The position numbers were made by a program, and so were the translations under genes. This document shows positions 33,412 through 42,138 of a DNA stretch of 64,000 nt, in pieces. Source of the DNA: Hymenobacter sp. GOD-10R (lineage in GTDB: Bacteria > Bacteroidota > Bacteroidia > Cytophagales > Hymenobacteraceae); assembly GCF_035609205.1 (NCBI RefSeq), contig NZ_CP141184.1, positions 124,001 through 188,000 of the forward strand, read 5' to 3'. The stretch's first letter is position 1; each line of letters begins with the position of its first letter. The notes under the pieces were generated by a model. That model saw only the letters and a list, made by a program, of their open reading frames with translations, did no database searches and was not told where the DNA came from.

Positions 33412-34506
33412 TTATTTTACATAGAACTCTTTAATTCGAATCATGCGTAAATAGTTAGAGGTTATTGCTGCTGTTCCAGAGATGTAAACATTTGCGCCTC
33501 TTTCGTGAGCGTTAATAGCCTCTTTGTATTGGATGCTGTTTAGAAGGACGTGTATAGGTTTAGTATTTTTTTGAATTCTTTTAATTACAACTAAATTGCT
33601 GTTGCCTTTTGTGTCTAATGATCTAAGCTGATAAATTTTACCAGTCGTTTCAACTTCAATATCCTTTGAGAATAACTCTTCTGCAAAGTCAATATAATTG
33701 TCAAACCTTTTAGTTTTTTCTTCTGTTATTTGTCCAGAGCTAATTTTGTCTGCAAATGTATCGCCTGTAAACGAAAATTCCATTTCGTTTACTTCTGTTC
33801 TTTTTAATAATGAGCTAATTTCTCTAAATAGACTAATATTCGTCAATACTATGTTATTGACTACGTACTCTTTATTCATGATGCTTTCACTGCCATTAAA
33901 CAAAGAGTTAAGGCAAAATTGAAATACATCTACTAGCTTTTCATTAACAATCTTAGAAGTTAATACATATTCATCAAAGAGGTTTCTATTAAGTTCTTTA
34001 CTGTTATCTGGAAGTTGAACTTTAGCAATAAAGCTACCGCGTTCTGTTTGTAAAAAATCACAATTATTAATATAATGTTCAGCTTCTAAGGGTATTTCTT
34101 TCATAGGTAAAGGTTCCTTAGTAACAGCAAAGCCAGCATTGTATACAAGTATTTTTCTCAAGCTGGACAGACAATGTTCGAATTTGAGCAGTGGAATACT
34201 TCCTTTCTCTGTATCTCTGTCGATTATTCTCGTTGCAAATACAGGTTCTCTTGAAACGATAGAGTATACCATTTCTTCAAGAGTTAAATTATATAGTTGA
34301 GCAATGGTCTGTATGGCCCGGTTTAAAAATACCCTATCCTTGTCTGTGCGAATATTAGAAGGTATTGTGACTTTGAATACAGTCTGATCTATTGCTAAAA
34401 ATGGCGATATATATTTTATAAAATTATTGTTTGATTCTTCTATTTTCCATCCGCGTAAGGATAAAAAATTAGAAACTGGGCCGGCTTTTTCTAGTTCGTT
34501 AGCCAT
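33412..34506 (-). CDS. orphan protein in AT-rich two-gene island
   Basis: A 364-residue soluble protein that I do not recognise. It has no signal peptide, membrane segment or obvious nucleotide-binding motif. The N-terminal half has a conserved-looking stretch with VFATRIIDRDTEKGSIPLLK, then CDFLQTERGSFIAKVQLP, which suggests a beta-rich unit; the C-terminal part has a helical section and IKRIQKNTKPIHVLLNS..YKEAINAHERGANVYISGTA. The base composition is much more AT-rich than the neighbours (17 GC in 60 bases at 33901-33960). It starts 1 nt after the stop of the nuclease-like gene, so the two are co-translated. Likely horizontally acquired; an effector or adaptor of the nuclease is a guess. 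Confidence 0.75.
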   Translation of the reverse strand: MANELEKAGPVSNFLSLRGWKIEESNNNFIKYISPFLAIDQTVFKVTIPSNIRTDKDRVFLNRAIQTIAQLYNLTLEEMVYSIVSREPVFATRIIDRDTEKGSIPLLKFEHCLSSLRKILVYNAGFAVTKEPLPMKEIPLEAEHYINNCDFLQTERGSFIAKVQLPDNSKELNRNLFDEYVLTSKIVNEKLVDVFQFCLNSLFNGSESIMNKEYVVNNIVLTNISLFREISSLLKRTEVNEMEFSFTGDTFADKISSGQITEEKTKRFDNYIDFAEELFSKDIEVETTGKIYQLRSLDTKGNSNLVVIKRIQKNTKPIHVLLNSIQYKEAINAHERGANVYISGTAAITSNYLRMIRIKEFYVK

Positions 34507-34507
34507 G

Positions 34508-35023
34508 TTACAAAAGAGAGAAAGCCTTAATTAAAAAAATTGAATCTACAATATTGATGATAGGGATCTTTATTCTGACTTGCTTTTTATTATTTGTGTA
34601 TTTCTCGCCGGCTTGTGGCTGAAACCAGTATGCGCATTTTGCTAAGGCAATTTCATGCTTTCTAACTTCTAACCATTTGTTTTGATCATCAGGAAGAACC
34701 ATCAATATCAAGTACAATGGAGCAAATGGATAGTTGTTGACTCTTTCTACTAGATCATTGAAGGTTTTAGATTCAAGATCGTAAATAATGAATCCGTTCT
34801 TTTCTTCTACGGAGGACTCGCATGTACATTTTAGCTGAAGATCAACATACTCTCCAGTGTCACAGTATCTAACCTCTCCATTGATGAACCTTGGTTTGGC
34901 TCTCGTGTAGACAAGATCAACCCCGTGGTCGTTCTCACCTCCTAGCTTTTTGAAGCCAGATCTGCTTGCAATTAGTTCTACATATCTTTTGGATAGGTGC
35001 TCTTTGATCTGTTGCTCTGTCAT
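34508..35023 (-). CDS. DUF4365-type PD-(D/E)XK nuclease-like protein
   Basis: A 171-residue protein with a restriction-endonuclease-like core: an N-terminal helix, SGFKKLGGENDHGVDLVYT with Asp36, and EYVDLQLKC with Asp61, Gln63 and Lys65. This G-x-D ... (D/E)-x-Q-x-K arrangement matches DUF4365, a family in the PD-(D/E)XK superfamily often found near defence genes. The later part (PLYLILMVLPDDQNKWLEVRKHEIALAKCAYWF) completes the fold. It is the first gene of an AT-rich pair and its stop is 1 nt before the partner's start codon. Catalytic activity is inferred from the motif only. Confidence 0.75.
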   Translation of the reverse strand: MTEQQIKEHLSKRYVELIASRSGFKKLGGENDHGVDLVYTRAKPRFINGEVRYCDTGEYVDLQLKCTCESSVEEKNGFIIYDLESKTFNDLVERVNNYPFAPLYLILMVLPDDQNKWLEVRKHEIALAKCAYWFQPQAGEKYTNNKKQVRIKIPIINIVDSIFLIKAFSLL

Positions 35024-35080
35024 TATTGCTCTTAAATAGCGATTCTAAATAATCCTAAGAAAAGAAGCCGTAATATGGGT

Positions 35081-35144
35081 GAACGTTCTCAAAAGGCAAA
35101 GGCCCCACTGATATCAGTGAGGCCTTTGCCTTTTGAGAACGTTC
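35081..35144. terminator. 64-bp near-perfect palindrome upstream of the island, downstream of nrdA
   Basis: Positions 35081-35144 form a palindrome with a single mismatched pair (35105 with 35120) and no real loop. It lies 20 bp beyond the nrdA stop, so it is the probable nrdA terminator, and it also marks the edge between the AT-rich island and the core genome. A short TTT follows on the plus strand. Confidence 0.65.
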
Positions 35145-35163
35145 TTTGGTACTGCTTTATCCC

Positions 35164-37542
35164 TTACGAGCCGCAGGCCTCGCAAGCGTCTGGGTTATCC
35201 AGCGAGCAAGCCATGTCGCTCTGATTCTGGGCGGCTACGTTGAGCGGCTCCAGCGTCTCGGCGGCTTGTTTCTGCACCGTGAACTTGATGGCATCCACGG
35301 CCGATTTGGTGCGCAGGTAGTACATGCCGGTCTTCAAGCCGCGCTTCCAAGAGTGGAAGTGCATGCTGGTGAGCTTGCCGAAGTTCACGTTCATCACGTG
35401 TAGGTTCAGGCTCTGGCTCTGGCAGATGTACGCGCCCCGGTCAGCCGACATATCAATGATGCGACGTTGGGAGATCTCCCACACCGTCTTATACAGGTCC
35501 TTGATGTGCTGTGGCACCCGATCGATGTTCTGCACCGAGCCGTTGGCCGCAATGATGTCCTGCTTCATCTGCTCGTTCCACAGACCTAGCTTCACCAAGT
35601 CTTTGAGCAAGTGCTTGTTCACCACCATGAACTCGCCGCTCAGCACGCGCCGCACGTAGATGTTGGAGGTGTAAGGCTCGAACGATTCGTTGTTGCCGAG
35701 GATCTGCGCCGTGCTAGCCGTAGGCATAGGCGCTACCAGCAGCGAGTTGCGCACACCGTGCTCCATTACCTCTGCGCGCAGCGTTTCCCAGTCCCAGCGG
35801 CCTGAGTCGGGCGTTACGTCCCACAGGTCGAACTGGAACTTGCCCTTGCTCAGCGGCGAACCTTGGAAAGTCTCGTAAGCGCCATCCTTCTTGGCTAGGT
35901 CCTTCGACGCCGTCATGGCCGCGAAGTAGATCGTCTCGAAGATGTCCTTGTTCAGGCCACTGGCTTCGTCGCTCTCGAACGGCATGCGCAGCGCGATGAA
36001 CGTATCAGCCAACCCTTGGATACCAAGCCCAATCGGGCGGTGACGACGGTTCGACTTCTCGGCTTCCGGCACCGGGTAGTAGTTGATGTCGATAACCTTG
36101 TTTAGGTTCTTCGTCACGTGGTAGGTCACCTCGTAGAGCTTCTGGTGGTCGAACACCAAGCCCTTCGGGCCTTCCGTTACGAAGCGGGGCAGAGCCAGCG
36201 AGGCTAGATTACACACCGCAATTTCGTCACGGTCGGTGTACTCCATAATCTCGGTGCAGAGGTTGGAGCTCTTGATGGTACCTAGGTTCTGCTGGTTCGA
36301 CTTGCGGTTGGCGGCATCCTTGAACAGCATGTAGGGCGTGCCGGTCTCGGTCTGGCTTTCCAAGATGGCAAACCATAGCTCCTGAGCCTTAATGGTTTTG
36401 CGGCCGCGGCCTTCCTTCTCGTACTTCAGGTAGAGGCGCTCGAACTCCTCGCCCCAGGTGTCACCAAGGCCGGGGCATTCGTTGGGGCACATCAGCGTCC
36501 AGTCGCCATTGGCTTCCACGCGCTTCATGAACAGGTCGGGCGTCCAGAGGGCATAGAACAAGTCACGGGCGCGGTTCTCTTCCTTGCCGTGGTTCTTCTT
36601 CAGATCCAGGAAGTCGAAGATGTCGGCGTGCCAGGGCTCGATGTAGATGGCGAAGGCGCCTTTGCGCTTGCCGCCGCCTTGGTCCACGTAGCGGGCCGTG
36701 TCGTTGAACACCTTCAGCATCGGGATGATGCCGTTGGACGTGCCGTTGGTGCCCTTGATGTAAGAGCCCGTGGCGCGCACATTGTGGATGCTCAGGCCAA
36801 TGCCACCAGCCGACTGCGAAATCTGAGCGCAGCTACGCAGGGTGTCATAAATGCCCGTGATGCTGTCGTCCTTCATCGTGAGCAGGAAGCACGAGGAAAG
36901 CTGCGGCTTCGGCGAACCCGCGTTGAAGAGGGTAGGTGTAGCGTGCGTGAACCACCGCTCCGACATCAGGTTGTAGGTCTCAATGACCGACTCGATGTCG
37001 TTCTTGTGGATGCCCACCGCCACGCGCATGATCATGTGCTGGGGGCGCTCCACCACTTTGCCATCCATGCGCAGCAAGTACGAGCGCTCCAGCGTTTTAA
37101 AGCCGAAGTAGTCGTAGCTATAGTCGCGGTCATAGATAATGGCCGAATCAAGCGTATGGGCATGGTTATGAATAACTTCCCATACATCTTTGGCGATGAG
37201 GGAAGCGTTTTCGCCCGTCTTGGGGTCTTCGTAGGTGTAGAGGCGCTTCATCGTCGAGCTGAACGACTTGGAAGTCACCTTGTGCAGATTGCTCACCGCG
37301 ATGCGGGCCGCCAGAATGGCGTAATCGGGGTGGCGGGTAGTGAGCGACGCAGCGGTTTCGGCCGCTAGGTTGTCGAGTTCTACGGTCGTAACGCCGTCGT
37401 AAATTCCATCAATCACCTTCTTGGCGACTTCAATGGGAGAGACGAACAGCATATTCAGCCCGTAGCAGAGCTTTTCAATACGGGCAGTTACTTTGTCGAA
37501 CTTGACCGATTCGCGGCGGCCGTCGCGTTTGATTACCAACAT
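35164..37542 (-). CDS. nrdA: ribonucleoside-diphosphate reductase subunit alpha (class I), NrdA
   Basis: A 792-residue protein. It opens with an ATP-cone (1-90: [29 protein letters not shown]), the allosteric activity site. The catalytic barrel contains [44 protein letters not shown] and [23 protein letters not shown]. The C-terminal tail ends CEACGS, with the Cys pair (787, 790) that re-reduces the active site. It converts NDPs to dNDPs together with NrdB, encoded 5.5 kb away on the same strand. Its upstream region contains an intrinsic terminator just before the start codon (see 37575-37639). Confidence 0.97.
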   Translation of the reverse strand: MLVIKRDGRRESVKFDKVTARIEKLCYGLNMLFVSPIEVAKKVIDGIYDGVTTVELDNLAAETAASLTTRHPDYAILAARIAVSNLHKVTSKSFSSTMKRLYTYEDPKTGENASLIAKDVWEVIHNHAHTLDSAIIYDRDYSYDYFGFKTLERSYLLRMDGKVVERPQHMIMRVAVGIHKNDIESVIETYNLMSERWFTHATPTLFNAGSPKPQLSSCFLLTMKDDSITGIYDTLRSCAQISQSAGGIGLSIHNVRATGSYIKGTNGTSNGIIPMLKVFNDTARYVDQGGGKRKGAFAIYIEPWHADIFDFLDLKKNHGKEENRARDLFYALWTPDLFMKRVEANGDWTLMCPNECPGLGDTWGEEFERLYLKYEKEGRGRKTIKAQELWFAILESQTETGTPYMLFKDAANRKSNQQNLGTIKSSNLCTEIMEYTDRDEIAVCNLASLALPRFVTEGPKGLVFDHQKLYEVTYHVTKNLNKVIDINYYPVPEAEKSNRRHRPIGLGIQGLADTFIALRMPFESDEASGLNKDIFETIYFAAMTASKDLAKKDGAYETFQGSPLSKGKFQFDLWDVTPDSGRWDWETLRAEVMEHGVRNSLLVAPMPTASTAQILGNNESFEPYTSNIYVRRVLSGEFMVVNKHLLKDLVKLGLWNEQMKQDIIAANGSVQNIDRVPQHIKDLYKTVWEISQRRIIDMSADRGAYICQSQSLNLHVMNVNFGKLTSMHFHSWKRGLKTGMYYLRTKSAVDAIKFTVQKQAAETLEPLNVAAQNQSDMACSLDNPDACEACGS

Positions 37543-37574
37543 AGGCGTAGCGGGTGAAGGTGTTTGGCGGATAC

Positions 37575-37639
37575 AAAAAAAGGCCGGGGGCTGACGTGGG
37601 AAGCACTGGTGAAAGTGGTTGCCATGTCGGCCCCCGGCC
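37575..37639 (-). terminator. intrinsic terminator inside the nrdA upstream region
   Basis: Read on the minus strand, the arms 37639-37626 and 37595-37582 pair over 14 bp with one G-T wobble, followed by seven U (A run 37575-37581). It ends only 33 nt before the nrdA start codon. It may end the transcript of the DUF6624 gene upstream, or act as an attenuator for nrdA, since little room remains for a promoter downstream of it. Confidence 0.75.
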
Positions 37640-37854
37640 GCATTGCTAGCCGGAAAATACCAGGAAGTAGGCTATACTGTTTGGTTCCCTCGGCTAAAAA
37701 TTTTGTTTTCGGCCTCTACGCTGTCGTACGCGCCCTTTTAACTCAACTATTCTTTAGGCGAAAAGCTAACAAAATTGGGTTGCTAAATTCTGTGAAAATG
37801 CTATGTTGTGAGTGCCACCTTTTTTGGGCGCTGGTCTGGGCAGTTGAAAGGGGG
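37640..37854. other. intergenic region between DUF6624 gene and nrdA
   Basis: About 215 bp, downstream of one minus-strand gene and upstream of nrdA on the same strand. No clear CAAAnnTA (minus-strand -7) box is seen here or between the terminator and nrdA. It is the most likely place for the nrdA promoter if the terminator is an attenuator. Confidence 0.35.
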
Positions 37855-38790
37855 TTACGGATTCACCACCGGCGCATAGTTTAGCCCAAAGCTCTTGGCA
37901 TATTCAGCGAGCGGGCCTAGGTTCATGGTAGCCCGGCGCTCGTCCACGTGGGCTTCGTCTTCAATCGGGAAGAACTCTAGCTTGCCTGTGTCGGGATTGT
38001 TTTGCAGCTGGCTGCCGTAGAGCTGGGGCTTGTTTTGCGAGGTTAGGACCCGATCTTCTAGGAGCGCCAAACTGCTTTTGGCTAGCTCGCCCTTCACTGC
38101 GGCCTCGCGCATAACTGGAAGATACTTTTGCATGATCGGCAAGTGGGAGTGCTGAATCACGAGGAAGGCAGTTGTGCTGCCCGAACGCCCTACCAGGCTA
38201 TTACCAGGCCAGCCGTATTTGTCAATCATGCCGGTGACGCGGGGCAGGTTGCGGTCATCAATGGCCCGCATTTCCTTCCAAAGCGAATCCATTTGGGGTG
38301 ACTTAAACCCGTGTTGCCGCTCAATCTCCGCCGCTTTCCGGCGCACGCTTTGATCAGCTACGTAGATTTCCTCTAACTCGCGCTTTAAGGGCACATTGTA
38401 GTTGGCCTCGTTCTTAGCCACAGTGGCTTCTAGCTTCTTGAGCATCGGCTGCCAGCGCTTATCCGAGTGGAGTGCTGTTAGATCGGTGTCTTCCTTCACA
38501 TGGGCGATGTTGTCCCAACCAGCTAGGGTTGCACGATCTAGGTTCTGGAAGGCTTTGGTTTTTTCGCCCGCAAGTGCCCAGCTACAGGCGGCGTTATAAA
38601 AGTCAGAATCGGTGGGCTTGGCTGCTTTCACCTGGAAAGCTTGCTCATAGCGTTGCCCCGATTCTTGATACTTTTTGTCGCTATACGCGGCGCTTGCCTG
38701 CGACCTAAACGTCTGAAAAGCATTCTGAGCAAAGCTCAAGGTGCTTGAAAGCAGTCCGAATAGGGTGAGGATAAGGATACGCTTCTTCAT
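37855..38790 (-). CDS. DUF6624 domain secreted protein
   Basis: A 311-residue protein with a signal peptide (1-22, SFA-Q), a TPR-like helical N-terminal part (about 25-115: FRSQASAAYSDKKYQESGQRYEQAFQ, DFYNAACSWALAGEKTKAFQNLDRA) and a C-terminal domain (about 145-305) with IDDRNLPRVTGMIDKYGWPG, FLVIQHSH and RATMNLGPLAEYAKSFGLNY, matching DUF6624. The H-x-H motif and acidic residues hint at a binding or catalytic site, but function is unknown. ATG 38790 is chosen, where the signal begins. Confidence 0.78.
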   Translation of the reverse strand: MKKRILILTLFGLLSSTLSFAQNAFQTFRSQASAAYSDKKYQESGQRYEQAFQVKAAKPTDSDFYNAACSWALAGEKTKAFQNLDRATLAGWDNIAHVKEDTDLTALHSDKRWQPMLKKLEATVAKNEANYNVPLKRELEEIYVADQSVRRKAAEIERQHGFKSPQMDSLWKEMRAIDDRNLPRVTGMIDKYGWPGNSLVGRSGSTTAFLVIQHSHLPIMQKYLPVMREAAVKGELAKSSLALLEDRVLTSQNKPQLYGSQLQNNPDTGKLEFFPIEDEAHVDERRATMNLGPLAEYAKSFGLNYAPVVNP

Positions 38791-38956
38791 AGATTGAGCT
38801 TGGTGGAATAAGGATGAGTAACAAGATAGAGAGTACAGCTGGGCAGCAAAGCGTTGCACAGCCGGAACATCTCTTGTTCGCTAACCACAAGGCTCCAGTC
38901 ATTCAGAAGGCGCACCGTGCATACAGGAACCAGAAAGGATACTGGCTATACCACAC

Positions 38957-38986
38957 GAAAAAAGCCACCCCCGTGAGGAGGTGGCT
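38957..38986 (-). terminator. intrinsic terminator of the roadblock gene
   Basis: The stem agccacc (38963-38969)/ggtggct (38980-38986) has an A run before it (38957 onward), giving a T run on the minus strand, about 43 nt past the stop of the minus-strand gene at 39029. Confidence 0.7.
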
Positions 38987-39028
38987 CTTCCCTATCTGTC
39001 GGATAGCTATAATAACAATAAGCAGATA

Positions 39029-39409
39029 CTATTTCAGGAGGTTAGCAGTTTCGCGGAGTACTTCGCGCGCAATAGCTAGGTTCGTGTCGCGGGAGTTCAC
39101 CACGAGGTAGATAAACTTCTTAGCGTCGGCCGACAGCTTGATGAGGTGCAGCTGGTTGCTGAGCGAAATCAGGATATCTTCGATTTTTTCGTCGGTCAGC
39201 TTCAGAGCTGCCATTGCCTTGTGCTTCTGCTTTACCACTTCCGTGTTGTAAGCAGCAGCCGTTTCAGGGTTGATGTTAGGCGTATTCGAATGCGAAGCCA
39301 GGGCCATGCCCGACTGAGCGTCTACAACAGCAACAGCCATTAGGCCAGGCAGTGCGTTGATGATTTCTTGTACAGTTTGACCAGCGGTAGTAGAAGTAGA
39401 GTAAGCCAT
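39029..39409 (-). CDS. roadblock/LC7-like protein
   Basis: A 126-residue protein with the roadblock/LC7 pattern: an N-terminal helix (QTVQEIINALPGLMAVAVVDAQSGMALASHS), a long central helix (YNTEVVKQKHKAMAALKL) and a second sheet-helix (DILISLSNQLHLIKLSADAKKFIYLVVN) followed by IAREVLRETANLL. Relatives such as MglB are GTPase-activating partners of small Ras-like GTPases, often in motility or polarity systems. No GTPase gene is adjacent. ATG 39409 is chosen because the family N-terminus begins there. Confidence 0.78.
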   Translation of the reverse strand: MAYSTSTTAGQTVQEIINALPGLMAVAVVDAQSGMALASHSNTPNINPETAAAYNTEVVKQKHKAMAALKLTDEKIEDILISLSNQLHLIKLSADAKKFIYLVVNSRDTNLAIAREVLRETANLLK

Positions 39410-39767
39410 GATAAATGATGGAAAGGAGATAAGGAAATTGTTGGAAAAAGTCAGTGGTAGGTAGCAACGTGGTGCGAGAAACGCAGCGGAGGTGATTGGC
39501 TCCGCGGAGCCTGCCTTGCTGCCCCGTTGATGATACAATGTTAGGGTGCCGAAGCAGGCACTACCGAAGTTTCTGCTGAATTGCATCTTTTTTGATGTGA
39601 ATGGTTGGCTTTTTACAGTGAGTGAAAAACAGCTGGCGCGATTTTCTCGCGCCAGTATCTGCCCCAAAACCTACCTAGCTTCCCATTCAGTTTGACTTAC
39701 GCTCGGCGGGAACCCAGCGCTAGGCCGCGTTAGTTGAGGCTGCGTTCGTATTCTTCCTTATTCTGCT
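39410..39767. other. intergenic region between divergent genes, with a hairpin
   Basis: About 360 bp between the roadblock gene and the hybrid kinase gene. It contains the 9-bp stem ctggcgcga (39633-39641)/tcgcgccag (39647-39655), loop ttttc, followed on the minus strand by TTTTT. As a minus-strand terminator it lies upstream of the roadblock gene, where it could block read-through or act as an attenuator. No coding frame is credible. Confidence 0.45.
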
Positions 39768-42128
39768 ATGTCGTCCCGCCCTATGTCTTCCCAAAATTCC
39801 TCTGGTGCCGAGGCGCGTATCGCAGAACTGGAACAAGCGTTGCGCGACGCCAATGAGCGCGCCACTGCTGCCGAGCGCCGGCTGACGGGGTTGGCAGAGC
39901 AAGATGGGCCCGGCAGGTTGGTTGTGCGCGCCGAGGGCACTATCGATCGGATCAACGAAGCGTTGTGCCAACTGCTGGGTGGCGCTGAGTCCCCAGCTCA
40001 TTGGATTGGTCAGCCCGCCGAGGCGCTGTTTGCCCGTTTGCAGCGCTTAGCTAAGCAGCCTACCTTGCACGAGCAGCGGCTGCGGGCACAGCGAACGGCC
40101 CAAGAAGCGGTACAGGACGAGGTAATCGTGTTGCGCGATGGCCGGGTATTGCTGCAAGACTACGTACTGCTGCCCGCCGCTAGTGGGGCGGCGCGCTCCG
40201 AGCTGTTTACGTTTCGCCTTGCCTTGGGCGTCTCCGGCACCATGCAGCAGGAGCAGTTGCTGTACCAGCTACCCACTGCGGTTGCCACGCATGATCTGCA
40301 TGGCGTAGTTCTTTCCTGCAACCTAGCTTTTGCCGACCTGTTACAGCAGTCTGCGGATCAAATTGTTGGCCGTTTGCTTGGGGAGTTTGTGGCCGAGGCA
40401 GACCAAGCACAAACCTTACCCGCCTACCTAGCTCAGTTTGATTCCTCACGCCATTCGTTGGCTGGGCAGCTACCCGTTCTGCCGCAGCATGGGCCACTCC
40501 GGCAGCTGTTCTACCAGGCCCAGCGCATCGATCAGCCCGGTCAGGAGCCGTACGTGCTGCTCAGCGCCTTCGACCTAACGGAGCGGGTACAAGCGGAAGC
40601 TGAGCTCAAGCGTGGCAAAGAAAAAGCAGAGGCTTCGGCACGAGCAAAGGAGGCGTTTTTGGCTAACCTGAGCCACGAAATTCGCACACCCATGAACGGG
40701 GTGCTAGGTATGGCCCGGCAGCTTGCCAAGACCCCACTCGATCAAGCGCAGCGGGAGCTATTGCGCATCATTCAGACCTCAGGCGAGCACCTGCTATCGG
40801 TGCTCAACGAAGTGCTGGACATGACCAAGATCAGCTCAGCGCGGCTGGAGCTAGAGCAAATGTCCTTCGATCTGCGCGAGTCGATGGAAAGTGCACTGCG
40901 TCCGTTGGCCGTGCAGGCCGTCGAAAAGGGGCTAGCCTTCCACGTTGCTTTGCTGCTCCAGAGCGAACCACTGCCGCGGGTAATGGGTGACCCGTACCGC
41001 CTCAATCAAATCCTAATAAATCTGGTATCCAACGCCATCAAGTTTACGCCACCACAAGGCACCGTTTCCATTGGTGGGTATTTGATGAACCAAAACGAGA
41101 CGCACCTGACGGTTGGCTTCCGCATCACGGATACTGGCATTGGTATTCCGGCAGACAAGCTCGATCATATTTTCGAGGACTTTGTGCAAGCCGATGTCGA
41201 TACCGCGCGCCTGTATGGGGGCACTGGCCTAGGCCTAGGTATTGCGCGGGCGTTGGTGGAGCAAATGGGCGGCACCATCACTGTAAGCAGTCAAATGGGC
41301 AACGGCAGCACGTTTCAATTCACGGTGACCCTGCTGCTGGCTGAGGGCTTGGAAATAGAACCCTGCCCGGTACTAGCAGACACCGAAACGTTGCGCAACC
41401 GCCGGGTGCTAGTGGTGGAAGACAATGCCATCAACCGTGAGGTGGTGCGACGCGTGCTAGAAGGCTGGGGCGTAGTCGTAGATGAGGCCGAAGATGGTGC
41501 CACGGCCCTGGCCTTACACACACAGCATCAGTATGATGCCGTGCTAATGGATATTCAGATGCCCGGCATGAGCGGGGTAGAGGCAACCACAAAAATTCGC
41601 TTGCACCCCGAGCCGAAGCGGGCGCAAGTACCTGTGCTAGCGCTTACGGCTAATGCCTTCAGGGCCGACCTCGACCGTTACCTCAAAGCCGGCATCAACG
41701 ATTGCCTAACCAAGCCCTTCAAGGAAGAAGAATTTTACACCAAGCTGGTTGCGCTGGTGCAAGCGCCCGAGCCGCCGGTGTACAACCTAGCCCAAGTGCA
41801 CGAGCTAGCAGATGGTGAAGAAGCCTTCGTGGAGCGCATGATCCGTTCCTTCTTGCTGCACATCCCGCCAACCTTGCAGCAGATCCAAAGTGCGGCAGCG
41901 GTTGGGCAGTGGGCGCAAGTGGCCAAGCTTGTGCATCACATTAAGCCTAACCTGGTGCAGTTTGGGGTTGTAGGGATTGCGCAGCCCTTGCAACTGCTCA
42001 TGGATCATGCCCGTCCCGAGGACCAAACGAGCCCCATTCGGGAGGCGGCCGTGCAGCTGCTGGTGCGGCAGATAGAGCGGGTACTAGAGGTGCTACCGGA
42101 GCAGCTACCCGCAGCTACTGCTTTGTAG
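39768..42128 (+). CDS. hybrid sensor histidine kinase/response regulator (PAS-HisKA-HATPase-REC-Hpt)
   Basis: A 786-residue soluble hybrid kinase. The order is: N-terminal coiled coil (15-45), a PAS-like unit (about 50-155), a second PAS (about 163-275), HisKA with LSHEIRTPMN (phospho-His303), HATPase (about 405-525, with NAIKFTPP, DTGIGIP and GGTGLGLGI), a receiver (about 545-665, Asp595 in MDIQMPG) and an Hpt domain (about 675-780, His723 in HHIKPN). All phosphorelay residues are present. There is no membrane segment, so it senses a cytosolic signal. A LytTR regulator lies directly downstream, convergent. An ATG at 39783 is also possible. Confidence 0.95.
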   Translation: MSSRPMSSQNSSGAEARIAELEQALRDANERATAAERRLTGLAEQDGPGRLVVRAEGTIDRINEALCQLLGGAESPAHWIGQPAEALFARLQRLAKQPTLHEQRLRAQRTAQEAVQDEVIVLRDGRVLLQDYVLLPAASGAARSELFTFRLALGVSGTMQQEQLLYQLPTAVATHDLHGVVLSCNLAFADLLQQSADQIVGRLLGEFVAEADQAQTLPAYLAQFDSSRHSLAGQLPVLPQHGPLRQLFYQAQRIDQPGQEPYVLLSAFDLTERVQAEAELKRGKEKAEASARAKEAFLANLSHEIRTPMNGVLGMARQLAKTPLDQAQRELLRIIQTSGEHLLSVLNEVLDMTKISSARLELEQMSFDLRESMESALRPLAVQAVEKGLAFHVALLLQSEPLPRVMGDPYRLNQILINLVSNAIKFTPPQGTVSIGGYLMNQNETHLTVGFRITDTGIGIPADKLDHIFEDFVQADVDTARLYGGTGLGLGIARALVEQMGGTITVSSQMGNGSTFQFTVTLLLAEGLEIEPCPVLADTETLRNRRVLVVEDNAINREVVRRVLEGWGVVVDEAEDGATALALHTQHQYDAVLMDIQMPGMSGVEATTKIRLHPEPKRAQVPVLALTANAFRADLDRYLKAGINDCLTKPFKEEEFYTKLVALVQAPEPPVYNLAQVHELADGEEAFVERMIRSFLLHIPPTLQQIQSAAAVGQWAQVAKLVHHIKPNLVQFGVVGIAQPLQLLMDHARPEDQTSPIREAAVQLLVRQIERVLEVLPEQLPAATAL

Positions 42129-42138
42129 TTTGTTCGAC

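Noticed and set aside
36589..37368. 259-codon plus-strand open frame
   Set aside because: It lies fully opposite nrdA, has no recognisable domain, is rich in Val, Arg and His as antisense frames of GC-rich genes are, and nrdA is certain.
37600..37680. Cobalamin-riboswitch-like pieces (GGGAA..GGTGaaA..) on the plus strand near nrdA
   Set aside because: They lie on the strand opposite to nrdA, overlap the terminator stem and lack the rest of the consensus; no plus-strand gene follows.
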